Shown here: positions 33,701 through 43,600 of the stretch, piece after piece
Position numbering within the stretch: position 1 is the stretch's first letter
Layout: each line of letters opens with the position of its first letter
Source of the DNA: Incurvaria masculella
Taxonomy: Eukaryota > Arthropoda > Insecta > Lepidoptera > Incurvariidae
Length of the DNA stretch: 64,000 bases
Assembly: GCA_946894095.1 (NCBI GenBank)
Contig: OX335645.2
Coordinates: 12,237,001 to 12,301,000 of the forward strand
Direction: 5' to 3'
Translations under genes and position numbers: made by a program
The notes under the pieces: model-generated
Told to the model about the DNA's origin: nothing
What the model saw: only the letters and a program-made list of their open reading frames with translations
Database searches by the model: none

Positions 33701-36604
33701 GTGTTTACACAACCTAACTTTGAAACTAAATATCATAGCAATATATGGGTTTTACCATAAGAAAGAGCTCGGAAAACTAAGTAGAACTGCATTATTAACT
33801 TATTTTACTAAAAAATGTCAATTAGTGGGTTTCACCAGTATACCGATGATATTCTTTAGCTGTATAGGTTTACGGAACTTCACGCCGATTAACGCCCACT
33901 GTGTGTGCTCTGCAATTCTCCATACATTTGAAATCGCCAGTCGATCGGTTTGGCATAAACGCCAACTTAAGGGAGTCGTACTAAGGGCTCAGACCTCCTA
34001 GTCCCAGTTGTCACTTAAATTGGTTTAACGTCGAAGTTACGTAAAAACGTCAATAAATGTTCTTCGGACTTTCGATTTGTATGAAAACGCAGGGTCGGCG
34101 TAAACGGCAACGTCGACGTATTTATGGCAATGGTGAGTAAGCTGTCAAATCAAACTCGGACTCGCAAATGTTAGTTCGCTTAACGCCCACTGCGCGCTCT
34201 TGTCAATTTCTCCACACATTTAAAAACGCCAGTCGATCGGTTTGAAGTAAACGCCAATTTAGGTGACAGCTGAGACTAGGGTCTCTGGTCTGCAATGGTT
34301 TAATATGAGAGATATTTTTAATTCAATGATGACATTGACTGGTCTGCGATTATCGAGTTCAGTTGTCGTCAACCTCCTAGAATGCCTCATGTCGAGGCAT
34401 TCTAGGAGGTTGGTCACGGTCAATCGCCCTCTAACAAACTCATTAAGTTGCTCTGCAATTATATGGTGCTCTTCGAAAAAGTTTCTCAAGCTTCGGTTTA
34501 TGATTTTTTTCCATTGATTTGCAGGCTATACCAGGCATCCGTCACTTCTAAATACCTACTCAGACTTTCCCCCACCGCTATTGGGAACCCGAGGTTCCAA
34601 GTTGAGTAAGGGCCGCGCGCACACGCTCGCACGTCCAGTCAATCAGTCGTTTCGGAAATCGCACTTTCGACGTATTTATTCGCAATAATGTCTTATCATC
34701 AGATAATGTAATATAATAACTTTTGCGTTAACGGATACAGTATACAGAAAAAAATGAAGTTATTTTTCTTTGCGCTACCGAAAGATTCTGAAAGGTAAGT
34801 TTGTTTTTTGAGTTTAGGTTTATTGACATTTTGTATTGACGTTTTGCCTTATCTGTAGGTATATGTGTTATGAGGGACATGTTGACACCTAATTAACTGA
34901 TATCAGCACAGCACTTTTTTTAATAAATTAGGTAATTTTTAACCATATATTATAAGGAAAAAACTACATTAATTGGTTTTTTCTAGTGAAAGCATAATGG
35001 TCAGATGACCGGAAAAGACACGTACTGACAAGTACCTATGTAAGTCACTTTTTTTTACGCGACCTGACCATGGAGGTGAAGAAATAACCTCCATGGACTT
35101 GACATGGATGGATAATACCACACAACTACCGTATGATATTAGCCCAATACACCACATTCCCGAAGGAACGAGACTGGATGGAAAACACGGACAATTTTTC
35201 ATTGCCGCTTCGACCATCTTTTAATCTAATGCGATGGTACGGAGCCGAGCGGGCTTAAACCCTACAACCTAGTAGGGGAAGGGGACTTACAGTTTTACAT
35301 GGATTCCGAACCATGGAGCAGCTCACATTCGTGACGAAATGCACTTATCGAACTCGGAAAAAGAAAGAAAGTGGTGCATTGAACCCAGACCTCTAGTACG
35401 CTAGGCCAGTCCCCGCGCCACTAGACTACGAGCCGCTCATACGAGTCATACATAAGACTGTGCTGTTGGTTGATTCTACATCATAGCATATTCGTTGAAA
35501 CATGGCTTTCTTAGAGAGTCTTGATGAACACATCAAACGTTGTAATATGCGCAAACACGGTCATACATATGATACTGGCCGAATAATCACCGCTTTTCAG
35601 TAGGAGTTAGATAATTGATGATACATTAAATAAACAGAATAATCAAATAGTTTTGTTAGTTCTGTTTTATTCGACTTTTAATACGATAGGCGGCGGAGGC
35701 GCGCCGCGGCGCGGCAGCGCGTGACAACCCTAGCGCAATCCACATTCGAGCGACAAAAGTGTGTGGTGGGGCGGGGGGGCGCGGACGCGTTTCATCTCGC
35801 CGCCGCGCCGCCAGTGAGCGAAGTAATAGATACTTTAGCTTAGCGTCAATTAAGATCAAAATTGATTACTTACTGTCAGGGAGTGCAACTTCTGTGCGTA
35901 GCACTATTACTTATTCTGTGGCTATACAAGAAAGGCTTTATCGGTCTGTACTTGAGGGTGTTCAGCTTGTCTCCTTTTATGTAAATTTGGGTGACGAGAG
36001 CCTCTTTCCAATCTTCTGGAAGTTGACCACTTGGTTTTTTATATGCAACCTGACATGAATGGCTAATACCACACAACTACCGTTATGATATTAGCCCAAT
36101 ACACCATATTCCCGAAGGAATTAGGTGCCATGCGAGGAGCTTTGCTTTATGAGCACGGCTACGTTGAAATTTTTCATTGCCGCTTCAACCATAGTTTCAT
36201 CCAATGCGGTGGTCCCGACCTGGGTGGGCTTAACCCTACCACCTAGTAGGGGAAGGGGACATACAGTTTTAAATGGGTTCCGAACAGTTCGCATTCGTAA
36301 CAAAATGCACTTATCCAACTCTGAAAGAGAAAGAAAGTGGTGCATGATCGGGGCGACGATAATGAATCTTTGAAATTCTTTGAATCCTTGGATTCTTCAA
36401 ACCGTGTTGTGCAAATAGTTGAAATGGTGTCATTTGGTTCCCTTACGTAGTTTGCTTCAAATTGAAAAAAGCGTTGGTTAATTCTGGTGCCGGTCATGTC
36501 TCGGAGCACATGCCAACACTAATATTCTTTGAGAAGTCATTTAGGTGTTCACCTACCTGAAACTTTTGAAAGAAATCTAGCGGTTGATCTCCTAGGTTAC
36601 TCAT
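24764..36604 (-). CDS. Cyb5r: NADH-cytochrome b5 reductase (CYB5R3-like), six exons
   Basis: The enzyme transfers electrons from NADH through FAD to cytochrome b5 (fatty-acid desaturation, sterol synthesis). Exons in transcript order: 36604-36557, 32777-32561, 27139-27021, 26324-26120, 25762-25568 and 24936-24764 (stop TAA), 957 nt, 318 residues. The tiny first exon encodes [16 protein letters not shown]. The second starts with a membrane anchor ([21 protein letters not shown]) and continues into the FAD-domain start [21 protein letters not shown]. The FAD-binding [10 protein letters not shown] is in exon 3, the lysine-rich [17 protein letters not shown] in exon 4, the NADH-binding GGTGITPML in exon 5, and LMCGPPPM in exon 6, ending in FAY. 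Length and motif order match the family. Introns 1 and 2 (3.8 and 5.4 kb) are full of repeats. A decayed duplicate of half of exon 5 lies in intron 5. Membrane location (ER or outer mitochondrial) is inferred from the anchor. Confidence 0.95.
25035..25215 (+). mobile_element. SINE 3' body fragment in cytochrome b5 reductase intron 5
   Basis: Reads GGTACCATCGCATTGGATGA, GTCGAAGCGGCAATAAAAAA, GGTCCTGGCATGGCACC and GCGTCAGGTTGCAAAATAAA, the 3' half of the family in sense orientation. Confidence 0.8.
25481..25565 (-). pseudogene. Decayed partial duplicate of cytochrome b5 reductase exon 5
   Basis: Read on the minus strand, this segment repeats the acceptor and first part of exon 5 (25689-25770). 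It encodes [23 protein letters not shown] against [23 protein letters not shown] in the real exon. By hand I count about 11 differences over about 82 positions, so the copy is fairly recent. The glycines of the NADH-binding GGTGITPM are lost (DDTGITLM), and the sequence runs out of homology before the rest of the exon. The duplicated acceptor lies only 13 nt after the true donor, so the copy is unlikely to be spliced in. Confidence 0.8.
27771..28055 (+). mobile_element. Interspersed repeat with (GGAC)n core, copy 1
   Basis: Begins AAAACCGGCTAAGTGCG, continues AGGGTTCCGTACTATCGTAC, TATTACGGTTCATGAGATAC, a GGAC array at about 27978-27996, and ends GGGTACGGAACCCTAA. This layout is very common in moth and butterfly genomes. 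I do not assign a published name. Confidence 0.8.
28196..28812 (-). mobile_element. Jockey-type LINE fragment, endonuclease region
   Basis: The minus strand reads [74 protein letters not shown] and [14 protein letters not shown]. These are the exonuclease-endonuclease-phosphatase domain of jockey ORF2, including the catalytic GGDWNAKH block. Further down it continues with [18 protein letters not shown]. The block SDHSP and all of the RT are missing. Confidence 0.8.
29561..29594 (+). mobile_element. Helitron-like 3' end (hairpin plus CTAG)
   Basis: ACCCG (29561-29565) pairs with CGGGT (29574-29578) around an 8-nt loop, and 12 nt later the sequence reads CTAG (29591-29594), the hairpin-then-CTRR layout of Helitron 3' ends. 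I could not fix the 5' end. Confidence 0.4.
30547..30785 (-). mobile_element. Interspersed repeat with (GTCC)n core, partial copy 2
   Basis: Starts inside the tetranucleotide array (about 30554-30597), then CATGAACCGTAATAGG, CAGCTGAAATTTTC, and ends GGTATGGAACCCTTCGTG. The outer end with TACGGAACCCTA is missing. Confidence 0.75.
31093..31262 (+). mobile_element. SINE with tRNA/5S-like head, 3' truncated
   Basis: Begins GCCTCGGTAGCTCAGTGGTG (a good polymerase III box A), then CTTCTAAACGCAGTTGGG and TGGATTGGTGACC, a diverged form of the 5S-like segment of the copy at 62566-62939. The body starts with GTTGAGGCTGGCCGTGG and ends soon after TTCCACGTAAA. Confidence 0.7.
33120..33628 (+). mobile_element. 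MITE-B copy 3, flanked by TTAA
   Basis: The clearest full copy: TTAA-GGTGGCCCAACCCGGCGG at the left and CGGGATGGGCCACC-TTAA at the right (33120-33123, 33625-33628). It lies in cytochrome b5 reductase intron 1. Its ORFs are short and not conserved between copies, so it is non-autonomous. Confidence 0.85.
33870..34280 (+). mobile_element. MITE-E copy, with an internal repeat
   Basis: The segment TTAACGCCCACTG..CAATTTCTCCA..CGCCAGTCGATCGGTTTG occurs twice (about 33888-33970 and 34175-34260), separated by GGCGTAAACGGCAACGTCG. Matches 8000-8205 and, inverted, 44935-45295. Confidence 0.6.
34370..34412. repeat. Perfect 19-bp hairpin with 5-nt loop
   Basis: CAACCTCCTAGAATGCCTC (34370-34388), loop ATGTC, then the exact reverse complement (34394-34412). 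One arm is LINE coding sequence, so the palindrome is an inverted duplication at a breakpoint rather than an ordinary stem. Confidence 0.9.
34378..34489 (-). mobile_element. Non-LTR RT fragment ending in a perfect palindrome
   Basis: The minus strand reads [20 protein letters not shown] then VTNLLECLD, an RT block like the common GFVRGRSTVTNLL. At 34370-34412 the sequence turns back on itself in a 19-bp perfect stem. It may belong to the same LINE as 35920-36033. Confidence 0.6.
35047..35443 (-). mobile_element. Full-length SINE with tRNA-like head
   Basis: On the minus strand: GGCTCGTAGTCTAGTGGCGC (box A) and GAGGTCTGGGTTCAATGC (box B-like), the linker GTGCATTTCGTCACGAATG, the shared body, and a poly(A) tail (T run at 35049-35056). 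AGTCA on both sides is the likely target duplication. An extra ACCATGGAGG/CCTCCATGG piece sits near the tail. Confidence 0.8.
35690..35825. other. GC-rich patch in cytochrome b5 reductase intron 1
   Basis: About 135 bp rich in GCGCG and CCGCC inside AT-rich DNA. Its open frames are a by-product of composition. It could be a hidden regulatory CpG patch or part of an unknown element. Confidence 0.5.
35920..36033 (-). mobile_element. Non-LTR RT fragment interrupted by a SINE
   Basis: The minus strand reads [20 protein letters not shown] and LKYRPIKPF, the RT block usually written as LPEDWK..VTPIYKKGDK..YRPI. A SINE begins at 36034 directly upstream of it. Confidence 0.65.
36034..36345 (-). mobile_element. 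SINE copy with damaged tRNA-like head
   Basis: T run, ATATGCAACCTGACATGAAT, CACCTAGTAGGGGAAGGGG, GGGTTCCGAACAGTTCGCAT, then CTCTGAAAGAGAAAGAAAGT. The head proper is lost after GGTGCATG. Confidence 0.8.
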
Positions 36605-37954
36605 TTTAGTGATAGCACAAACACTAAAATTATATAAAACAAGTGCACAAGGTCAATATTCATAAATGTAACTTTACAAATAACCTGTTATCAGGCAAGC
36701 ACATAATCGACCACTGCCTGTGCTACTCCACGCACAGAACATTTGATGATAACATCTAGAAATTTATGTGCATAACTAGTTTATGTAGATGTAGGTAGGT
36801 ATGTATGACCTCACTCATGCTAGCGGCATCTAGGCAGCAGTAAAACAAATAATAAGCATTGCCAATGTGTGGGGAATTCTCCAATTGTTGGGTAATTCGG
36901 TGATGTGTGGGGAATTCTTAAATTTTAGGGGTATTCTGTGAGGAATTGGGGAATGCTGTGGTTAGCTCATTAAAAAATATCCAAACAAAAATAGGTTGGA
37001 TGAGTTTAGTTTTTGTACCCTTAAGTTCTTCTGACGACCATTCTACCAAAGGCTGCTTGAGCTGTTTATTTAATCATTCGAAAATAATTCCGGACATTCT
37101 ACTCAAACCGGGATAAGCTGTTGTTTTCATTCTATGCCGAAAGCTTTTTCGATGACCATCGGCTCCATGACCTTTTTTTGGTCAATATTTTTATTTTCCA
37201 AATATTTTACTTAAGTCAGCTGGATAACTTTTATTTTCGTACTCCTCCGAAATAAAATCCAAAGACCATCAGCTTTTTTGTAGCATTCTCAAAAACGTCC
37301 ATGCAAACTTGGATTCAATTCCAAATTTTTACAGATTCTAAGGCATTGGGGAATTCCAAGAACATTTTTAGGGAGTTTGAAGAGTTGTAATAGCCAACGC
37401 TGCAAATAATGCAATTATCAACATTGCCTAGTCAGTCAAGCAGATTCTGTGTCAGGCAGAGAGCAGCAGAGAGAGGAGTGAGTTGGTTTTGGTTAGGCGT
37501 TTAGCTTGGTGGAAAAGAAGCTTAACAAATGTAACCTCAAATTATAACTCACCATGTTTGTGGAGTCGCAGAGACTAATGATAAATATACCATACAATTG
37601 ATCACAAATTTAATGTCTAATCAGATAACTTATCGATCGTCACCCTGATAGATACGCCTCACAACTAGGAACCTTTGTATGAGTACATGATTAAAATCTT
37701 TGCTACCTACCTGACCAAACAGTGAACATATCTGCACTGTGAAGTGATTGAAATTATTTGTCTCTCTGTAGTGCATAGTGCATAGATTAATATTTATTGG
37801 GTCTGTCTGCCAGGAGTGATGTAGGAAATATAACTACTATTAATTAGCCTCCCACTGTTACTATCTGCTGTAGCGACACACCTGATAAAAATACTAAATC
37901 CCCGGACAGTTATTTCTTTTGATGGTTCGTAATAATCTGATTAAGTTTGGTTTA
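36605..37954. other. Upstream region of cytochrome b5 reductase
   Basis: It should contain the promoter, read leftward. TATATAA on the minus strand near 36635 is possible but could equally be part of a 5'-UTR intron end. Several GGGGAATTC-like words recur at 36870-36960. No gene seen. Confidence 0.45.
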
Positions 37955-38255
37955 TAAAAAACCGGCCAAGTGCGAGTCGGACTCGCACACGAAGGGTACC
38001 GTAGCATCGTACAAGATTTAACAAAAAAACGTTACGATTTTTGTATGGGACCCCCCTTTAATTCTCATTATTTTTTATTTCACCTATTTGCTGTTATAGC
38101 GGCAAAATAAATACACGCTCTGTAAAAGTTTCAGCTGCCTACGTATTACGGTTCATGAGATACAGCCCTGTGACAGACGGACGGACGGACGGACGGACAG
38201 CGGAGGCTTAGTAATAGGGTTCCGTTTTCACCCTTTGGGTACGGAACCCTAAAAA
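37955..38255 (+). mobile_element. Interspersed repeat with (GGAC)n core, full copy 3
   Basis: AAAACCGGCCAAGTGCGAGT, CGGACTCGCACACGAAGGGT, TATTACGGTTCATGAGATAC, a GGAC array, then GGGTACGGAACCCTAAAAA. The most complete copy in the window. Confidence 0.85.
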
Positions 38256-38694
38256 CAGTGATATGCCTGCTGTCTGTAAACGTTTATCTCGTTAAAAAAC
38301 AAATTAAAATAGACGAAATAAGTTTTTTGTAGGTACTTACGAGTTGGTAATTGTAATATCCCATATTTTTTAAGAAACCCGTCCAAAGCGTATTCTGGGC
38401 CAACCTATCCACCAATGGGATGGGTATTTTTATCAATTTTTTACAGTGTTTCGAGTTTTAGGTCATGTAGTAGATAGGTATTATAGCTATGTTTGGTTAT
38501 GTATGTATGTGTATCCGATCCGTCAGTTGTAGCTTAGCCACAGAAAATATTCTTTCCACGTCGGGTTTGTTCGGGCAAAATGATTCACCGATAATCCGTG
38601 CGATCACCTAATAAGGTGCAACTATTTTGATCACAGTATCTTCACTTGAAGCTCCTAGCCTGAGTACTTCGCTAATGCGAAAAGCGAGTGACGT

Positions 38695-38890
38695 TTTTTT
38701 ATAAGGGTGATAGCGTACACAAATATGTCAATCCCACCCAGGTTGGTACGATCGCATTGAATGAACGATGGTCGAAGCGGCAATGAATATTGTTCGTGTT
38801 TTGCATCTAGTCCGATGTAGCTGTGCAATATAAGGAAGGTCCTGTCATTGCACCTATTTGCCATGAGGTGTGTTAGGGTAATATCATTTA
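38695..38890 (+). mobile_element. SINE 3' body fragment
   Basis: CACCCAGGTTGGTACGATCG, GATGGTCGAAGCGGCAATGA, GGAAGGTCCTGTCATTGCAC and GGTGTGTTAGGGTAATATCA follow the family order in sense orientation. Confidence 0.75.
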
Positions 38891-39356
38891 CTTTAATTCG
38901 GCTCTCTGAATAGCATTTTCCTGAAATTCATAATCGACGTTTTAAACTGACAGCCAACTGTGAACATAATTGTGTAATAGAATATTTCTTAAAATTTCTC
39001 AACATCATCCATTTCGTAACATTATTGAACATCGATCGAAACAATGTCTTATTCATAGAGGCGAGCACATAATATACCAATATTGGTACCTGTCGAAAGA
39101 TAATTCATGAATTAAATTAGTCTATTTCTTAACACGAGATTAAGCCACAGCATTATTCAGACTAAACTAAAGACCACGGCTTAATATTCTTTTTGAATCA
39201 TTGCTGGTTTGTTTCCATAGCCAATTATATTAATAAAAAAATCTGGTTTGTTTGTGCTCTCCTTTAATGTTAACATGTGCACATTGCTTATCTCGTCTTA
39301 CTCTTTCTCACATGACTGATTGAGACAACACTACTACCTTGTTTAAAAGCAACAGG

Positions 39357-39412
39357 GCTATTCAGAGTGGGCGGACTAACTTTAGTACGCGGGTTAAGCC
39401 GGCACTAGTGCC
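39357..39412 (+). mobile_element. MITE-A end fragment
   Basis: CTATTCAGAGTGGGCGGACT and AACTTTAGTACGCGGGTTAA match the first 45 bp of the MITE-A unit. Confidence 0.65.
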
Positions 39413-39729
39413 GTATTAAAGAAAACCTATTAAAGCCTTTATTCTGCTAATTGATAACTGCGCGCGTTATGTTTGTGTTTTGTCAAAACCGCAATTATTT
39501 CGTTTCGGCGAAGTCGTATTCTACTAGCGCAGTTTGCAAAACACACGAGTTGTGTTTGTTTTTTGTTCGCAAACTTGTTACACGCGCTCCGAGTTCTCGT
39601 GGGCCGTGTATTTTGCCGAAAACTTGCGGTTTTGAGAATTGTATTTGTCAAATTAAATTATATCGGTACCTATAAACCGATGTTTCCTTGAAAACTTTAA
39701 TGCATTCCGTATGAGTCAAACATAACACG

Positions 39730-40340
39730 CTAAGGGCCGAGTGCACGAAAGGACAAAAAATCAAAATCATCGTCAAAGTATGATCAAACAGGTCACTTTC
39801 TATTGACACTATGGAAGGAACTCCATGCGGTTCACTAAAAGTGACGTGTTTGAACATTGATCAACTCAGCCGTCTCTTCGTGCAACCGGGGCTAAGTTTT
39901 GTGTGCAATTTCAAAACAGTTGCTCTTGGATCCGCGGGGTGGCGCTACTAGCGCCCAATATGTCGGCTTGCTATCAGCTGTTGGTAGCACCATAGATTAC
40001 ATAGATTTGGCGCCGACATTTTTAATCCGTGGAACCGAGTGCCAGGCTAAAAACAAAGTTTGTATTCCATTAATATTAACGGCGACGTTTGCCTATTATT
40101 TAAGGTCCAATAAGACTGCAAAAATGTAAAAATAGGGACTTTTTACCGTGATTTTAACGGTGATCAATGGGTCGGGAGTGATTACGATTACGGGTTAACA
40201 TCAGCGATCACAGTAATGTTTAAGTTTCGTGCAACGCAAAATTTGCCTGATCAGGCCTTAATCATACGTCGACGGTGATATTGACGAGCATGATGGTGCG
40301 TGCAACCGGCCCTACGAGGCGTCGTGCACTCGGCCCTTAG
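39730..40340. mobile_element. MITE-D, inverted-end element upstream of Fsn
   Basis: CTAAGGGCCGAGTGCACGA at the left is inverted at the right as TCGTGCACTCGGCCCTTAG. The 610-bp interior has short frames but no transposase. It ends about 315 bp before the Fsn ATG, so it may hold or border the Fsn promoter. Confidence 0.7.
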
Positions 40341-40655
40341 TCCGTGATCAGTAAAAACGGCATTAACATATTCTGTGGGCGAGCCTACAGCGCAGCGACA
40401 AAGCAAAGCGTTTACATACTCTTTGGCAGCGATTTCTTTTGCTTCAGAATCTTGAAAATCTATTTGATTGAAAAATTATACACCAGGATATTCTTTTTTT
40501 ATGGATTACCTCTTATTCTGTGACCACACCCAGTGGGTGTCACCCACCCTCAGAACAGAAGAGACCACCTATGCTGATCTCTCACCTCGCCGTGATTTAT
40601 GTGATGTGATGATTATTCTGGCTGTGATCCCGTTGTGAACCACTCAAAACAAAAC

Positions 40656-43600
40656 ATGCACTCTCGACGAAGACTGTCCACAAAGACTAGGACAAAGTAT
40701 GAAGATGATTACAACATGTATGCGATTGCCGAACTCGTCACCGATCACATTCTCGAGAATATATTTTGCTATTTAAATCTGCGCGACCTTCGAAGCTGTG
40801 CTCAAGTGTGCAAGACTTGGCACCGGTTGCTTAAAGACGAGAACAACGATGTGTGGAGGCAGAACTGTCTGGAGAGGCTTGCGAAGTCCGTGCTACGGTC
40901 CGAGCTGTTATCTACGGTGCCAACGTATAAAGCGAAATTACGAGCATACTGTCACGCCTGGAATCCACACGACTGCTCCAGAAATATTTATATAAAGCCC
41001 AATGGATTTACTTTGCATCGGTAATAAACGTCTAACTGCCTTACATCTTTGATTTGTTTATTTTCCACTTAAACACTAGTAAATGAAATATCTTCTTGAA
41101 TTAAGCAAAAGTAATATTTATTATGATTTCATTATATGTACATAATTATCACGTTGACCGGACTTCACTAATAATGACCGTAAAAGCTATAGCTATGACT
41201 ATCATTTGTTTACTGTAAAACTTCTGTATATATGCATAACAAATCTTACTCTTTTAAGGTACCTAAAAAAAATTAAGAAGGAAAATGTACGAAAATTTCA
41301 CATAATGTGAGTTTTTGTAGTACACTTCCTCGCTTAAAGGCCCGCTGTAGTGTGCCTTTATGCAAAAAAATGTTTTTATTAATATTTATATTAGTAGAAA
41401 CACCTTCAGTGATATGTTTCATCTCACCATGGCATGTTCAGAACCTCTGTTACAAGTTACAAATCACTTATTGATAAATTGCTAAGATCATCAATTTCGC
41501 AGGCTTACTCCATTGAATAGAGCATTTGAGGGATACACTAAATCGCCCGCCCGCCCATGTATATTTATGCATACACTTTACACTAAAATATTGATGTTTC
41601 CTTTTTTATGTATGTATGTATAATAATCTTTCCTTAGTTGTGTTCTACCATATCATATTACTCTTCAAGTGAAGCTCAGATATCTGAAATTGATTAAGTA
41701 ATTTATATTTTATAATATCTTTGTATTTTTGTAGTTTTTTAATATTAAAAGCCGATGCCACCATGAGCTGAGCCAATAAAAAAAATATTCTCTCTTATTT
41801 TCTGGTTGACTTTATTTACTTATTTTTCGGAAATTTGTTAAGGATGTTCCGACCCATACAATGTTTTTTTTTACACAGAACGCAAAAAGTATTGCACTTT
41901 AAGGCACAAATTCGTCAAAAATAGTAAATATAGCCACAGTAGTTGCAGCGAAAACATATTCACAATTTCAGGTTTAATGGTTTCATTGTAATTGCTGATT
42001 AGAAGTTGAACACCGTTAGATGGCGCTGTTAAATAAAAATCGTATTTAAATAAATTGTAACAAAACCAATAATCCTGAAATTGTGAAATTGTTTTCGCTG
42101 CAAGTAATATGACTATATTAAACTTTTATTATTAATTCGAGGCTTAAATTGCAATACTTTTTGCGTTATGTGTGCAAACAACTTTATATGGGTCGGAACA
42201 GCCTTAAGCCCATGAAATGATAAGCTATAATTTGTTTTCCAGGAACCCAGTAGCCCAGAGTACTGATGCCTGCCGAGGCAAAATTGGGTTCCGGCAAGGG
42301 CGACACGCCTGGGAGATAATATGGGAGGGGCCGCTGGGTACGGTGGCAGTTATTGGTATAGCTACCAAAGACGCATCTCTGCAATGCCAGGGATATGTTG
42401 CTCTGTTAGGCTCCGATGAGCAGAGTTGGGGGTGGAATCTAGTCGACAATAGCTTATTACACAATGGAGACACTAAAGGAAACTACCCTCAGCTAAATAA
42501 TTGTCCAAAATATCAGGTAAGGATGAATTGCTTATATTTTTAAAACTAGTCCATGGTCTACAGGGGTGAGAGTTTAAAGCTGGATCAAATTCACAGAACT
42601 GATGCTGTCTTTCCAACTTACCCAGTTTTGTTCCACGACTTTTGCTGAAACTAGAAAATAAAATCATTCATATCAAATATTATATTTCTTTGAAAAAAAA
42701 AAAACCAAAAAGTACTGTGAGGATATTATTATAAATTTGATATAAGATGGAGGGAGGTAATTATCATTTCTCAGCATGTTTCTATATCTACATTAAAGTA
42801 CAAATATGTAGTCTACATACACATGCAGGCCAATAGTGTGATGAGACTTCCATTTTTATTTGTGTAACTTCCATTTTTTTTTCTTCTTTTCTAATACCGA
42901 GCCTAACATCAGGTGCCACGAAAGACAGGCTTTACCTAGTTCGGGTACTTGTACAATCAAACTCATTTGTATTTTCATACAGGGCTTGTGTTGCCGCTGT
43001 TTTATTCGCTTATTTCATGCTAGTATGCTGTGTTTCATGCCTACGGGATTCATGCTTTATGTAGTAACATGTACTCTTGTGATTTTGTGATTTTTTTGCC
43101 AACAGAGGCTGTATGTAATTTCAAGATGTGTTAAATAAATAAATAATAAATAAAAAATAAAGTTTCATGCTTTCTTTTGGGTGGGACTGTACTGTAAGTA
43201 ATACCCTTTTTGGAGCTAACAAGCTGAGCTATAAATATTTTGAGAGGGCATGTGTAAAATACTAGGATTTACTAACATTGCACTTCTTAAAAACTCCGTA
43301 AATCAAATATAATTCAACAATAAATAATTTACAATAAAATTATTTAATTTAAAAAAGATTTTTTGGTTGAATTATATTCTTCAACAATTATATTATCTGA
43401 GTTGTGTAACACACACAACCACTCACCCTCACACTATAACGGGTGCCATTTATGGTTTCCAAGCACTGATACATTATAACTTCAACTTTATCATTGAAGC
43501 ATTGTAAATACATCTTGAAAATAATCACAAAACGTTTTTTGTCTGTACATTCGCCTGAAGCAGAATTCGAACCTGGGTCCTTCAGATAACATGTCCACTG

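Noticed and set aside
39899..40129. A 76-codon frame just upstream of Fsn
   Set aside because: It lies wholly inside the inverted-end element MITE-D and has no recognisable domain.
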